This document shows positions 1 to 37,125 of a stretch of 64,000 bases of DNA, in pieces. The stretch is taken from assembly GCF_019175285.1 (NCBI RefSeq), contig NC_056527.1, forward strand, positions 108,207,129 to 108,271,128, given 5' to 3'. The notes under the pieces are model-generated. The model ran no database searches and was not told where the DNA came from. It was given only the letters and a program-made list of their open reading frames with translations. The DNA is from Sceloporus undulatus. Its lineage: Eukaryota > Chordata > Lepidosauria > Squamata > Phrynosomatidae. The position numbers were made by a program, and so were the translations under genes. The first letter of the stretch is position 1, and every line of letters begins with the position of its first letter.

Positions 1-1369
1 AATTTTAATTCCACACTTTCCCCCATTTTTCTTCAGGATGGCAAAATTATTTCCCTACTTCTTCCTGCAAAGGATGGAAGCTTGGTTTGCCCCATTCTTC
101 CTTGAACAACTGGAATTCCTTTTTCACATCTTACATTTCTTCTGACCTGATGGAGCCTAAGCCTTAGTCACACAACCAGCAGATGGAAACTTAGTGACCT
201 TTTCTTACTTTGTGCAATTTGTGACAATAGGATAGACAACAGAGTGTACAGCTTCCCTACAGGAAAACCATAAGCATACATTGCATTGCAGAAGGCCAGA
301 CCAGAGCTTATCTCTCTGGCATCCTGCTTTCTTTTGCACAGGGCATTATTTATATGGATTCAGTCATATTATCTCCCAGCAGAAACTCAAAAGGTACAGT
401 CCAGCAACTGTTTTACCACCTCATCTGCTATTGGACATGGCATTCCTTTCTGTGTGGTGGAAACATCTAGAAATGCTCTCAACTGCAATGACTGGGAAAG
501 GAAAAGCTCTAAAGGCCAGCTTCTCACAGTAGTGTTCAAGAAGTGTTTTCAACATGATAGCCCTTCTACCCAGTTTTAAATACCTGTGTATTGTGGCCTC
601 AATGGAATTAACATGTATCCATGCTTCTTAACCCCAAGAAAGTTTTGGAAGAAGCCCTGATTTCCTGTTTATATGCTATGACAGCCTTCCCCAACTAGAT
701 ACCCTTCAGATGCTTGCTACTCCATAATCTGCAAAATCATGGGCCATATGGCCTGAGAAGGATGGAGTTATAATTCAACACATCTGGAATGCATCAGGTT
801 GGGCAATACTCTGCTAGATTTTCGAAGTCTCCTGTTGGAGAAGAAAATGGACACAAAACTATTTTCACTTGCAGATTTGCCTTTTCATCTTTCTATTTAT
901 CACACAAGAATGTTAAGATTCTTAATTCTGTTCCTCTCTGCATTTACTTCAACATGGTCCACATGAAGGGATGGGTAGGAAAGCATGATTTACAACACAG
1001 AAAAGGTTTTCAAGGTTTTCTCTTAACAGGCAAAGTTGGAAGGCCTACTTTGAAACTCCTGTCCTTAACTGGGCAGGCAGTACATCAGGTTCATAGTTTT
1101 CTACAGGATGTTGGCATCTTTTCAGTCTCACCCACAAGATCTGGGGGAGCTAAGGAGAGGGACTGTTTCCCATCAGAAAAGTGGTTCAATTTAAAAAAAC
1201 CTACAGCAGATTGTGTTAACACAGAAAATAGAAGTAGGGCAACTGGACCTTTAAAAATAATTTCCTTATTGTGACAAGTTGACCCCGATCCCAAACCCTG
1301 GGTAGCCAGCCATGGGGTTTGATCATACTGGGTGTTTTGTAATTGAAAACTTTCTCTAGGGGTGCATGT

Positions 1370-1401
<32 letters not shown>

Positions 1402-3046
1402 GAAGTGAGGGGGGGGGGGGGAAGCACAGAGAAAGAAGGGATGAAGAAGGGTATATTCTTTGTAGTTAAACCTTAACCCAAATGATGTTATTCACTCTGC
1501 TAGGCAACTGATTTTCGCATGCAGTTATGAACTCAGGGCTACAGATTTAAGGAAATTAAAACAGGGCATGTAGGGTGCATGTCAGCCATGTGGAGAACAT
1601 CAGGGGCCACAGGAGTGACTGGAGGCAAATCTGAAAGGGGCAAAAGGGTTCTTAGAGGAGCTTGCAGGGAGAAAACCAGGTGCAATAGGGAAGCAGGAAC
1701 TAGATCTTTCAGAGACTTAAGACTGTGGTCTGGAAACTAAATGTTAATGCTTAGCCTGGGGGAAGGAATATAGTTCAAAGTCCCTCTGAATTACAGGAAT
1801 GATGAGGTGGATTCCCTTCCCCCACCCCCACAGAGGGAGGAGATATAGTCTTCATGATGTAAAGATACCTGGGATTGCAATGGATTTCAACCCATATTTC
1901 CAAACAGACAAATGGGCAGGTGGGTTGAGAGCACTACTGAAAGTCTACATTCTGGCTCATGACAGGAATGTGAGGACTATTTTCGGACCATCTGTCTTCC
2001 TTGTCCCCTCTGTTCCCAATAAGTTGGGACCAGGATGGTGCCAAAGTAAATCTTAAGAGCTGGAGCAAGCCATCTATCTGACAAATGGGACAATGGCTAG
2101 CAAGAGCCCAGAGCGTCTTGCAACGCACACCTCCCTTGCCATCCAAGACTGTGGTGAGGTAAGGAAGATTCTGGCAAGAATGGTCCAGAAGCAGATTGAG
2201 TTCTGTTATCTGTAGGGCTTTGGGTAAGATCAGAAAGCCAACATCCGCACCCAAGTAAGGAGGGAATGTTCTTCACTGTCAATCTGATAGTTCTACGCAT
2301 GCACAGACTGACCGCCACCACCAGCAATCCTGGGGTCTCTCCAAATCCAGACCCACTAATTTTGATTCCTCTCACTACGTCAACTGATTTAAGGAACAAT
2401 AATGCAGGAGAAAGATAATATACGTGTTTTCTTACTGCAGCAGCTTTGTTCAAGGGCCCAGCGGGCAAGCTATGGGGGCACAATCAGGAATTGTGGATCT
2501 GTTGCAATGTGGAATCTTTCCCCCTCCCTCCTTTCTGTCTTTCCCTCTTATCAGGTGTGGGATTGGGAGTATTTTCAGTCCCACCCTGAAGAGATTAATT
2601 TAGTCTCCACTGTTGGGGCACTGTTCTATGTCTCTCTCCATCTACAGATTGCAGCAACGCTGGGGGAGTGACCGACAACAATCAGAGATGCAAGGACTGA
2701 TGGCCAACGTCATGTCCGCAGCTTCGGTGTCTCCATCCATTTGGCGGGGGATAGGAAACCACGATCTGAGGAGGCACCAGCATGCTCCAGAGGCCAGGAA
2801 TTCAATCTCCCCAATCTCACAGTCCAATCTTCTGCATCTCTGTGCTTGCGAGGTGGTGGCAACTCAAAGGCTACCAACGATGTCTGAGGAGCCTTCCATT
2901 GGGGTTCAGTTTCACAGCATCTCCCCCACCCCACCCCCTTTTAAGCTTGCTGAGCCCTGGCAAACATGCCCCACTTCCCACCCTTTTCCAACAGCCAATC
3001 CCCTGTCTCCCTCAGGAAAAAGTCTCCCTGTTCTCACCCAATCGCC
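1..3046 (-). other. Downstream of TAOK2 beta stop: probable 3' UTR and flank
   Basis: No convincing gene is seen. The ORFs here are short and unlike any family I recognise. The part near 3046 is probably TAOK2-beta 3' UTR. I see no minus-strand AATAAA in this stretch, so the true 3' end is either outside the window or uses a variant signal; an ATTAAA lies at bases 4-9. An old palindromic MITE covers about 684-805. A GT repeat followed by long G runs lies at 1366-1422. Confidence 0.45.
1366..1422. repeat. GT microsatellite followed by poly-G tracts
   Basis: A short GT repeat runs straight into a G run of about 17 bases, then AGAAGTGA and a second long G run. Simple-sequence DNA; the plus strand could form G-quadruplex structure, and length is likely variable. 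Confidence 0.85.
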
Positions 3047-27895
<24,849 letters not shown>

Positions 27896-28740
27896 GGTGG
27901 CCGTGGAAGGGACTGGGCCTCGCCTTCACCCTTCTCCTAAGGAAGGGAAACAGAGATTAGCTAGCTTGCCATGGTTGAAACTTGCTGAAACTACTGTAAA
28001 TTGTTCAGGTCTGGTGAGTATCCTGATAGGGGACTACCTGAGAACTCCATGCATGCCTCCTTCAGTTCCTTGCTAGGCAAAGGCAAGCAGTAAATGTACT
28101 AAATGAAGAAACCCAATTTTTTCTGAAGATAGCCAGGCCATATCCAATCTTGCCAGTGACAATAAGGGACAGATCTGTAGTCTGCAATACAGCCTTGGAC
28201 TGCAAGAGAGTGGGGTTGGCATGCTGGCTTCCATGCATACCAATGCAAGCAAAGTTTGGAAATATATACTTTTGGAGACTGAAACCCCATGATTCCTTAC
28301 CTGGCATAATTACTAACCATGCTGGCAATGGGATTCTGGGGACAGATGTCCACAGAAGATAAACTTTCCAAACTCTGTTTGCAAAAAGTGCATCAACATA
28401 GGTACTGACTACATATCCGCTAGGGAGGTTTCACCACGCAAGTGAGGAATCAATGCCTTACAGCAGGAATAAGTCCAGGGAAACTTCCTCTTCTCTAGTC
28501 TCATCTGATTACTAAATATACTTCAGAAAGATGTGCATTGTTCATTTTGCTTCTAACAAAACCCAGAGCAAAAATGGCACAAGTTCCTTGGGAGTAGAAG
28601 GAATGCAAATTTAGAGTTATCAAGAAGATGTATCTGGGGAAGTAGCTTTGAGTCTACAGAAGCTCATGCTACCAACTTCTATCTTTCAGTTAGTCTTAAA
28701 GGTGCTGCAAGATCCATTTGCATACAAGAAGATGGCCTAT

Positions 28741-29135
28741 TGTTGTTATGTGCTTTCAAGACATTTTCAATTTATGGAAACCCTAAGGCAGTGGTTCTCA
28801 ACCTTCCTAATGCCGTGACCCTTTAATACAGTTCCTCATGTTGGGGTGACCCCCAACCATAAAATTATTTTTGTCTCAGTTCCTAAGACCATCAGGAATA
28901 TGTGTTTTCCAATGGTCTTAGGCAACCTCTGTGAAAGGGTCATTCGACACCCCCCCAAGAGGTCATGACCCACAGGCTGAGAACCGCTGCCCTAAATCAA
29001 CCCTATCACAGGGTTTTCTTTGCAAGATTTGTTCTGCGCTTGCCTTCCACTGAAGTTAGGAGAAGGTGACTTGGCCAAGGTCACCCAATGGGCTTCCGTT
29101 ATAGTCCAACACCCAAACCACTATACAATGCTGTT
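28741..29135 (-). mobile_element. Sauria-type SINE split by a SPIN element
   Basis: SINE tail (GTTGTTATGTGCTTTCAAGA...AAACCCTAAGG) occupies 28741-28789. After the SPIN insert it resumes as CCCTAAATCAACCCTATCAC and runs to CACCCAAACCACTATACAATG at about 29135. The two parts form one SINE when read across the insert. Confidence 0.7.
28790..28989. mobile_element. SPIN-type hAT non-autonomous element
   Basis: Ends CAGTGGTTCTCAACC and GGCTGAGAACCGCTG are inverted. The inside carries ATACAGTTCCTCATGTTG, TGACCCCCAACCAT, CAATGGTCTTAGG and GTGAAAGGGTC, the SPIN (Space Invaders) signature. About 200 bp. Imperfect 8-bp flank duplication CCCTAAGG/CCCTAAAT. SPIN is known to have moved horizontally among tetrapods, including squamates. 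Confidence 0.88.
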
Positions 29136-29809
29136 TTCCAGATGGTTTACCACACTTTTAACTGGACTGCAATACCTCAATAGGCGTAGATGGGAAACAT
29201 CCCAAGGAAAAACAGGCTTCATTCACAATCCAGGCAGAATCTTTGCAGTCTGTGTTATCTCACACTGACCCTATTGAAAGAGTCCACAAACAACTGGGTT
29301 GCCTGTGTGGGCTGACAAAATGATATGTCTGGTCAAGTGAAACTACTCATGAAACCAGAGCCATCTGGGCATCTCTCCATTACCAGAGTCCTTTATCTCT
29401 GAGAAAGGATTAGAAGCTTCAGGCTGATTCAAAAGATCATCAGAAAAGTGAGATCCAGTGCATTTTCCAATGGTACCAATCTGCAAATAAACTTCATTTG
29501 CTGAAACACTTAGGGACACTCCTCTTCACCCTCTAGGATGGGCAACTTTCATTATATAGACCCCCCTCCTCCATCCAGGCCAGTGAACAAAAAACAAGGA
29601 AATCAAGAGTGTGCAGGCAGGTTGTGTCAGCAAGAGGAAATCCTTGCATTGTTCACTTGCTTCCCAGGGAACAATCCAAAGCAAAAAGGCAAAGCACAAA
29701 GCCAACCCTGGCAGTGGGAACACTGGCAGGAAGGTATCTGGACAGACCCTTGCTCCATGAATTGACACATTACTACACTGAGGTATGCAGAACTAAAGAC
29801 ATTTTAGAC

Positions 29810-30007
29810 CAGTGGTTCCCAACCTTGCTAATGCCGCAACCCCTTAATACAGTTCCTTATGTTGTGGTGACCCCCAACCATGAAATTATTTTCGTTGCTA
29901 CTTCATAACTGTAATTAAATAGGTGTTTTCCAATGGTCTTAGGCGATCCCCATGAAAGGGTCCTTCGACCCCCAAAGGGGTCCCAACCCACAGGTTGGGA
30001 ACCACTG
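29810..30007. mobile_element. SPIN-type hAT non-autonomous element with perfect target duplication
   Basis: 198 bp from CAGTGGTTCCCAACC to GGTTGGGAACCACTG. Exact 8-bp duplication TTTTAGAC at 29802-29809 and 30008-30015, the hallmark of hAT insertion. The interior has TGTGGTGACCCCCAACCAT and GTCCTTCGACCCCCAAAGGG. Confidence 0.92.
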
Positions 30008-30234
30008 TTTTAGACTGTAGAGCACAGGCAGACTGCAGCTCCCAGTATTCATTAGCACCAGGCTGGCTAAGGCTTATAAGAGCTGCAACAACATCTGGCA
30101 GGCCACATTTTGCCCACTTCTGCTCTGGAGGCGAGGAGAAAGGTATAGATACTAATTCCACAGAGGAGCATCAGCCTTGAATCCCAGTTCTGGGATAGGA
30201 GAAGCTGGATATACACTGAATGAATAAAAAAATA

Positions 30235-30483
30235 CAGTCAGACCTCCATATTCATGGATATTTTATCCATGGATTCAATCATCCACAGCTTGAAAACATT
30301 AAAAAATACATATAAATTTCAAAAAGCAAACCTTGATTTTGCTATTTTATATAAGGAACAGCATTCTACTATGCCACTATATTTAATGGAACTTGAGCAT
30401 CCACCAACTTTGGTAACCATTGGGGGGGGGGGAGAGGAGGGAAGTCCTGGAACCAAATCCCAACAGATACCAAGGACCCAATG
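30235..30483. mobile_element. Tigger-like Tc1/mariner miniature element
   Basis: Starts CAGTCAGACCTCCATATTCA after TA and ends AAGGACCCAATG before TA. The interior has TTATCCATGGATTCAATCAT, AAACCTTGATTTT and TATTTAATGGAACTTGAGCA. A G-run interrupts it near 30421. Confidence 0.75.
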
Positions 30484-33400
30484 TAATACTTACAGAGAAA
30501 AACTGCCACCTTGCAGCATAAGATGCACTACTGCAAAAACCAGCACCAAACTGGATCACAGAAATGGTATTTAGAGTTCTCAATTGAGACAAAGGAATTC
30601 CAGGTTCAAGGCCCTGCTTATCCATGAAATCACTGGGTGACCTAGGCAGAGTTATGGTACTCCTTTTCACCACAATCTGTCTCACAGGGTTGCTGTGAAG
30701 ATAAAGGAGGGAAGATTATGTATGACTCCTTGGTTGAAAGGTGAGATATAAAAACAGGACATTATTTAGTGCATTTATTTATTGGTTTCTTTTATTGTTT
30801 ATGGTGCTGATATAAAAATGCTTCAGGAGTCATACAACTAACCAATACAGAAATAGTTCTAATGAAAAAAAAATTTTTTTTAAACAAATCATGATTTTAC
30901 CCAAAATGAATTGGCTAGTTGTTTCTGCTGCCTGGGAAACAACAGGGCTGGATGATATTTGACCCAACATTTGTGGATTAAAAATAACCACAAAAGAGGG
31001 ACAGTTTATGACTGTGGCTCCTAACTTTTTTTAAAATCCACATCAACCTGCAAGCATCTGCTGAACCATTAGGCATCTGCTATGCGCAGAGATAAATGTA
31101 CTGCTATGGCAAGTGTTTGTGGTGGTTAAATTAATACACAAATCGATTCAACAGCACAGTAATGTTTTAAAATATATATAGAATTTAAAAATATGCTAAA
31201 GGAGCAATAAATTTTCTCACGATGTTTAGTTTTTCCTTCTCTTACTTATGGAGGGTAATTAATGGGAATACTTTGGATGCGGCTGGAATCTTCCCCTCAG
31301 AAATAAGGCAGCTGACAAACAACTGCATCCTGGTTTTTCTACAAGAGGGATGGAGAATGTGTGACCCTCCAGGTGTTGTTGGCTTGCAATGCCCATCCAT
31401 TCAGTCAGCATAGCCAATAGGAGGAATGATACGAATCTGTAGGCTATCAACATCTGGAAGGTCACTCATTCTCCACTCCTCCTTCATAGGATATGCTTTC
31501 ATTTGCTTGGTTGATCTCTCTATAGTGAGCTTGCCTTGGATGGCTCAAGTAGGGCCCTTTGTCCACTTCAGCATTTTGCATGTAGAATTCTTCAAACAGA
31601 ATGATGGGGATTCTTCCCAGGTGTGTGGGCTATTGGAAAACTGGACCTTTGACCTTCAAGGGCTTTCCAGCCTCATTAAAGTAGAGAAATGCAGACTAAT
31701 CCTTAACAGCATAGGTGGTGAGGGGGGGGGGGGAAGCATCAGGTTTCTGTCATGCTTTTCTGTTGAGCTGGTGACACCTGCATTGAAACAATGTCATGGG
31801 AACAAAACAGTGCCAAAACTGGAGCAGACAAGGGAAAGTAAAAATCGTCACTGGTCTGAAATCAAGAGTTCAGTATTGGAAGTCACAATTGTCTGAAATG
31901 ATCTTAGTCTCAAAAGGTTGTCCAACATTTTTTGTGGTACTGGCCGCCAAGTGTGATTTTTTTTAAAAAACCCAAAACTGTCCTGGTAACTGCCTTTAGA
32001 CAGTTCATAACGCAATGTCATAAGTGAGCAATGATGTTCCACTGCAAATAATAAACAAATATAAATCAAAAAGGCATCCTAGTTTAGGCTACTGAACTTC
32101 CACTTCCAGATATGCATCCAAGGTTCTTTCAAATCTTTCTTACCCCCCAGCGGCCCACCACTACCAATACTCAGAGATGCCCATTTGTAAGCTCTTGGGA
32201 GAAAGCTGGGCAATCACTAAAGACAAGAAGGGCTACGTTGCTCATCTGCCCTGACCTCTTGTTACTCTCTCTATATACAAACTTTTCACTGCAAAAACAA
32301 GGGCTAGAAACTCTGGTTTTCAAACCATTTTCCAATATGGACATCAGATTTATATCCTAACTTTCTTCCATAATGCAATTCAAGAGAGCACACACAGAGT
32401 CCCCAAGCAACCTCCCATCCAAGCATCAATGCTAGAGGTACTTAGCTTCTGCAAGACTGCAATCATAGGCCTTTCGACAATGGATGGGCAACATGCAGCT
32501 CTTTAAATGTTGCTAGACTGCAACTGTTATCATCCCTCTTCACTACTTGCTGGGCATTGCAGTCCAACAGCTGGGAGGCTACAAGGTGTCCACTCATGCT
32601 CTTGAAGCAATTAATTTACATGGAACAGGATACAGAGAGACGTGTCTAGTGTTTTCTGCTGTTCCTTGCTTCTCACCAACCATGAATGTATTCAGAAGTA
32701 ACTTCCCAAGTGTTCAATGGGGCAAAGACCCAATGCTGAGAATGGTTAAGGCAGTGAACCTCTAGGCACGTCTATTCAGAAGCTTCATTGATTTCAACAG
32801 GGCTTACTTTCAGGTAAATGGGTGCAGAATCGCCCTGTTTCCTTTCAGAAGTTCTAGGAAGCTTTTCCTGAGAAGGGGCTTGTCTTTGTCTTTCAAGCTC
32901 TTTAGTTACACAAGATGACAGGATTTATTGAGTAACTAATGGTTAACTCAGGATCAACCCCTTGCCCTTGTAGTCCATCACAAGAGCATGACAGAAAAAC
33001 ACTTCAGAAATACACTGCAGTCATTTTCACAGATTTTGCTGCAACCATTAGAAAACTATTTTAAGAAAGGAGAGCTGATATCCTTCCAATTCTAACCAAC
33101 GTACTTCACCAGTCAAGATAAATGTTTCATCTGGCCAGCCCTGCAAAGCAACCAGTCTTCCGCATACCCTGTCCCTGGTTCTAAGTCCATGAAGCAGTTG
33201 CAATCCTGAAATGGACAGAAGGCTGACATTCTCTAAAACCAGACCTGAAAGCAAAAGAACAAACAAAATTCTTGATGTTGCAGAAGACATTTCCATTTCC
33301 CCCCGTCTCCTCTAAAATATTGAAAGGAGAACGTATGATGTAGGATGGGAAAAAAATAAGTCCTATACACTTTTCAAGCTTCCATAAGATTTCTTCAGAC

Positions 33401-33795
33401 ATTTTAGTGGAAGCCTGAGTCACTGACTTCTCCACCTGTCAGCTCTTGTGACAACATCTATGCTGACAAAATAAAAAGAAATCATACCCAGACACCCTGG
33501 ACTATTAACAATATTCAACCAGTGTTACCAGTCAGGTATACCACGCAATAGTTATAAGCAGGCTCTTGGAAGGCAAAGAATCAGCAGCTAAAAATGCAGA
33601 AATGGCATCTGTCCTGGCATAATTCCTGCCTAGACTAGGGGAAAAAAGGATGTATTTGTTTTCTTTTGAATTGGACAGTAATTGTCAGTGTAAAACACAA
33701 CTTGCTACTCTTTGCTTTTCTTACATTGGAGGTTCCAGAAGAAAGCCCATCTCATGGTGACATATCTACCTGAAAAAGTTCTGAGGATTCAGTTT

Positions 33796-34021
33796 TGTTG
33801 TTGTTGCGTGCCTTCAAGTCGTATCTGATTCATGGTGACCCTAAGTCCTATTACAAGATTTTCTTAGCAGGTTTCTTGGGGGAGGGTGCTGCCTTCTCTG
33901 AAGGTGAGAAAGAGTGACTTGCCCAGGGTAACCCAATGGGTTTCCATCGGTGGGTGGGGATTTGAACCCTGGTCTCCAGAGTCATGGTCCATCACCCAAA
34001 CCACATACTGTACTACACTGG
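33796..34021 (-). mobile_element. Sauria-type SINE
   Basis: Reverse copy: GTTGTTGTTGCGTGCCTTCA, ATGGTGACCCTAAGTCC, AGTGACTTGCCCAGGG, TTTGAACCCTGGTCTCCAGA (B-box complement), and the start of the tRNA-like head. Nearly full length, in TAOK2 intron 1. Confidence 0.78.
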
Positions 34022-35779
34022 TCACTGAAAAAAAGATGTTTGCTTGAATAGCTAAGAAAGGGAGTGTGAGAAATCCAACACAGGAAAATAGAAAAAATAA
34101 TAATGAATGTCCATTCATAAGGAAGTCAAGCTTGAAAATAGCCACTTGCCTGTGGGTAAAAGAATTATATCCACCCGACTAGTAGAAAGTTTTCTTTTGG
34201 GCTGCCGATATGCCCCCCAACAACAACAACAACAACAAAAACCCTACCTAAAACAGCATATTTGGGCAGAAGGCATAGTAATATATTGGCACATTTGTAA
34301 GTAAAGGTGTACCAAACAAAATGGACTTTGACAAAAAGACGGCATCACATTACATATACAAATGCTCAGTAGCTGGACCAATACCATCTTAAAAAGAAAA
34401 CCACCTGTTCCATTATATTGATGATCAAACAACTTGCAATGGTCTTTCATGTTAATAGTACAGAAAACTCTTTGTCAAAAATCAACCAGGTAGACATTGT
34501 GTCCTATCTTGTATTAGAAAACAACTAGCTAACAGAACAGAATTTGACAACAGATGCAGAAGCCCCCAAAGCAATATTGTTTGCCAGGATATTTACTTAT
34601 GTTTGACACAAAAAGGACAACATTCACGATAAGATGAATATTGTGGTGTACACACCAACACTAGCTCTAGATGTTTGGATTTCTTTCCAGTATCTACCCT
34701 GAGCTGGCATGTCCCAGAATAGCATGCAATTCTGCAAAGGAAACAATGGCCCACATCATATTCCTGGACAGTCAAGTAAAAAGAAAAAGAAATCTGTGCA
34801 GATTTGAGGCCCAGAAATCTGCCTGTTTTACATCAATGACTCCTGTTCAAAGTGTAACCATTCATTTATTCATCTCCTGAAATACTACATGTACACATGC
34901 AAGAAACCTGGCCAGCTCAAAATCTACTGTTGCTTTTTTTTTTTGGGGGGGGGGGAATACTAGCATGCATAGATCTACAGATATTTGAAAATATTCCATA
35001 TCTATAGAGGAGGTAACTTATCTTGTTGAAGCAGTAACTAGTCTCTCACACCCTACTGCTCACAAACCCCACCTCCTGAAGTGGTAAATAACACTAACCC
35101 TCAAATGGGAAGTTCAATATTAAACGTGAGAAAGAAGAGTCCTGAAGCACACTGTATGAACTGAACAATACATGTTGAATAGCACATTGGCCTTTTCTAC
35201 CCATGAAATTCTTTGGCATACTATTTCAACATATGTATATATCTAGACAGATAGACAGAAAGGGCTTGGAACAGTCCCATTCTACCCATGGCAAACACAT
35301 TGGGGAGTGGTTTTTAAAGGTACAAGACTGAACCTTATGGGATCTTCAAGATAAATCACTCATCCCTTCTTTCTCTCCGAATGGTAATGCCAAATCTCAT
35401 TGTTCTGCAGGATCAACGTCATCCTCTTCCAAACCAAATACATTTTTCACCTTCTCCCATTAGAAGTGAAACAAAACTTCTGACAGCACACTACGCTAAT
35501 AAAATCTAGCACCAGCCTCCAAACCAGGGTCATCTCTGTCCCCTCTTCCTGAAACATGCTTCTAATGCCAAGCCCTGTATTCACAACCTTTTTAGCCTGA
35601 CAAATAATTCTGAAAAGCCCATGGTAGTCCATCATTCTAACCTGATTATTTCAGGAATATCTAAGGACACAGAAATGGGACAGCAGGATTCCTTGAAAGC
35701 AGAGCAACCTATAATAGGAGCAAGGGCCCAGAGAGGCCGAGTCTAATAAACTGGGGTGGGCGGGTAAGACTCAAGCAAG

Positions 35780-35990
35780 GCTGCAGCCGTACTAGAGAAA
35801 TAACCGGTTTGGCACTGCTTTAACTGCCCTGGCTCAAGACTATGGCATTCTGCGAGCTGGAGTTTGTTGTTGGCCCAGAGCGGAGTACTGGGCCCCACAA
35901 CAAACTCCAACTCCCAGGATGCCATAGCCTTGAGCCAGGGCAGTTAAAGCAGTGCCAAACCGGGTTATTTCTCCAGTGTGGATGCACCCC
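35780..35990. mobile_element. Full-length palindromic MITE (about 210 bp hairpin)
   Basis: Left arm GAGAAATAACCGGTTTGGCA then CTATGGCATTCTG and GGAGTTTGTTGTTGGCCC. Right arm GGGCCCCACAACAAACTCC, CAGGATGCCATAGCC and GTGCCAAACCGGGTTATTTC. The whole element folds on itself. Sister copies lie at 53633-53854 and, split, at 50023-51110. Confidence 0.8.
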
Positions 35991-36489
35991 TAGATTCCTG
36001 GGTTCCAAAGGAGAAAGAGCATGGTTAAAGGTGTGTGAATGGGAAGGGGGATACCAGAGCTCTTTATCCTCAAGGAGAGGAACAAGGTACAATGCACTTG
36101 GGATGACAGAAGGGAGGACTAAGATCCATGTTTCTTCCTGCAGCAGAGTGACAGGCCCCAGATCTGGGAAAGAGAACTACTGTACCAGGTTCCTAGGGCA
36201 GAGAAGTGAGGCCTACCTTTGGGAGAGAAAATTCGTGTCAGATGCGATTTCCTCCCTAAGCTTTCAAAGGAAGAAAGAAAAAAAGCAGAAGAAACAACTA
36301 CTAGTAAATGCTGGACATACATACAAGAGCGACAATTAAAGAAAGAAACCCATATACAGGAAGGAACATACGCGTTAGGATGAGAGACTGTGTATTAGCA
36401 AGTATATTGACTGTAATTGGATAATTTGGTGAATGGAATCGTAATATGCATTATTTGTGAAGAAGATAGCCAAATAAAGGGGGGGAAAC

Positions 36490-36493
<4 letters not shown>

Positions 36494-36523
<30 letters not shown>
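36494..36523. repeat. AC microsatellite
   Basis: About 15 AC units in TAOK2 intron 1, just before the MITE-like sequence at about 36527-36902. Confidence 0.9.
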
Positions 36524-37125
36524 ACTGTAAGTCGATATCCTGTATAAGTCGAGTGCAGGTTTTGGGGCCAAAATTATGGCTTTTCATACAACCCATGGAT
36601 AAATTGAGGGTAAAACTGAGAGGCACGTAACGAAGGATCTAAAGGACGGAGCAAGGAAAACAATGCCAAAGAATTTACAAGGTTCCAGCAGGCATCCGTT
36701 TGTGCTCACATTAAAGCCTAAATAGATGAGAGAGAGTACAGGAGGACCAGTGCTCTTGCCTTTCACCAGGGGATAGTTCCTTTTTAAATAGGCGTTAAAG
36801 AAGAACATTCCCATTGACCCGTGGATAAGGGGACTCAGGTTTATTGGGTTAATTTTTTTGATTAAAATTTCTAGACGTATACATGAGTATGTACAGTAAA
36901 TACAAAGGAAGGGGGGAGCAAGGGAATGAATGTGCTTCCCAACCTAGGCGTTACGTTTCTTTTATTCTGAAGGAAAACAGGAGGGTGGCGGCGGTGGTTA
37001 TAACAAATGGATTGCTGCAATACTGCCCTCCAAACACAGACCTCCTTTTGCTCATTGCCAAGGCTTCTTTCCTTCCTTGCATCCCAAAGGAAAAACACCC
37101 CTCTGTCCTCCCCTTGGAGCCTCAC

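Larger units (their letters stand above)
27937..37125 (-). other. TAOK2 intron 1 (5' UTR intron), repeat-rich
   Basis: About 9.2 kb between the ATG exon acceptor (27937) and the donor of a non-coding first exon (37125). It contains two SPIN elements, a SINE split by one of them, a second SINE, a Tigger-like element, a long hairpin MITE and an AC repeat. No coding exon is recognised. Other hairpin-MITE remnants lie at about 31345-31479 and 32480-32600. Confidence 0.65.

Noticed and set aside
789-1274. 161-codon plus-strand ORF downstream of TAOK2
   Set aside because: No domain, no codon pattern or splice context; it lies in likely TAOK2 3' UTR or flank and overlaps a MITE remnant at its start.
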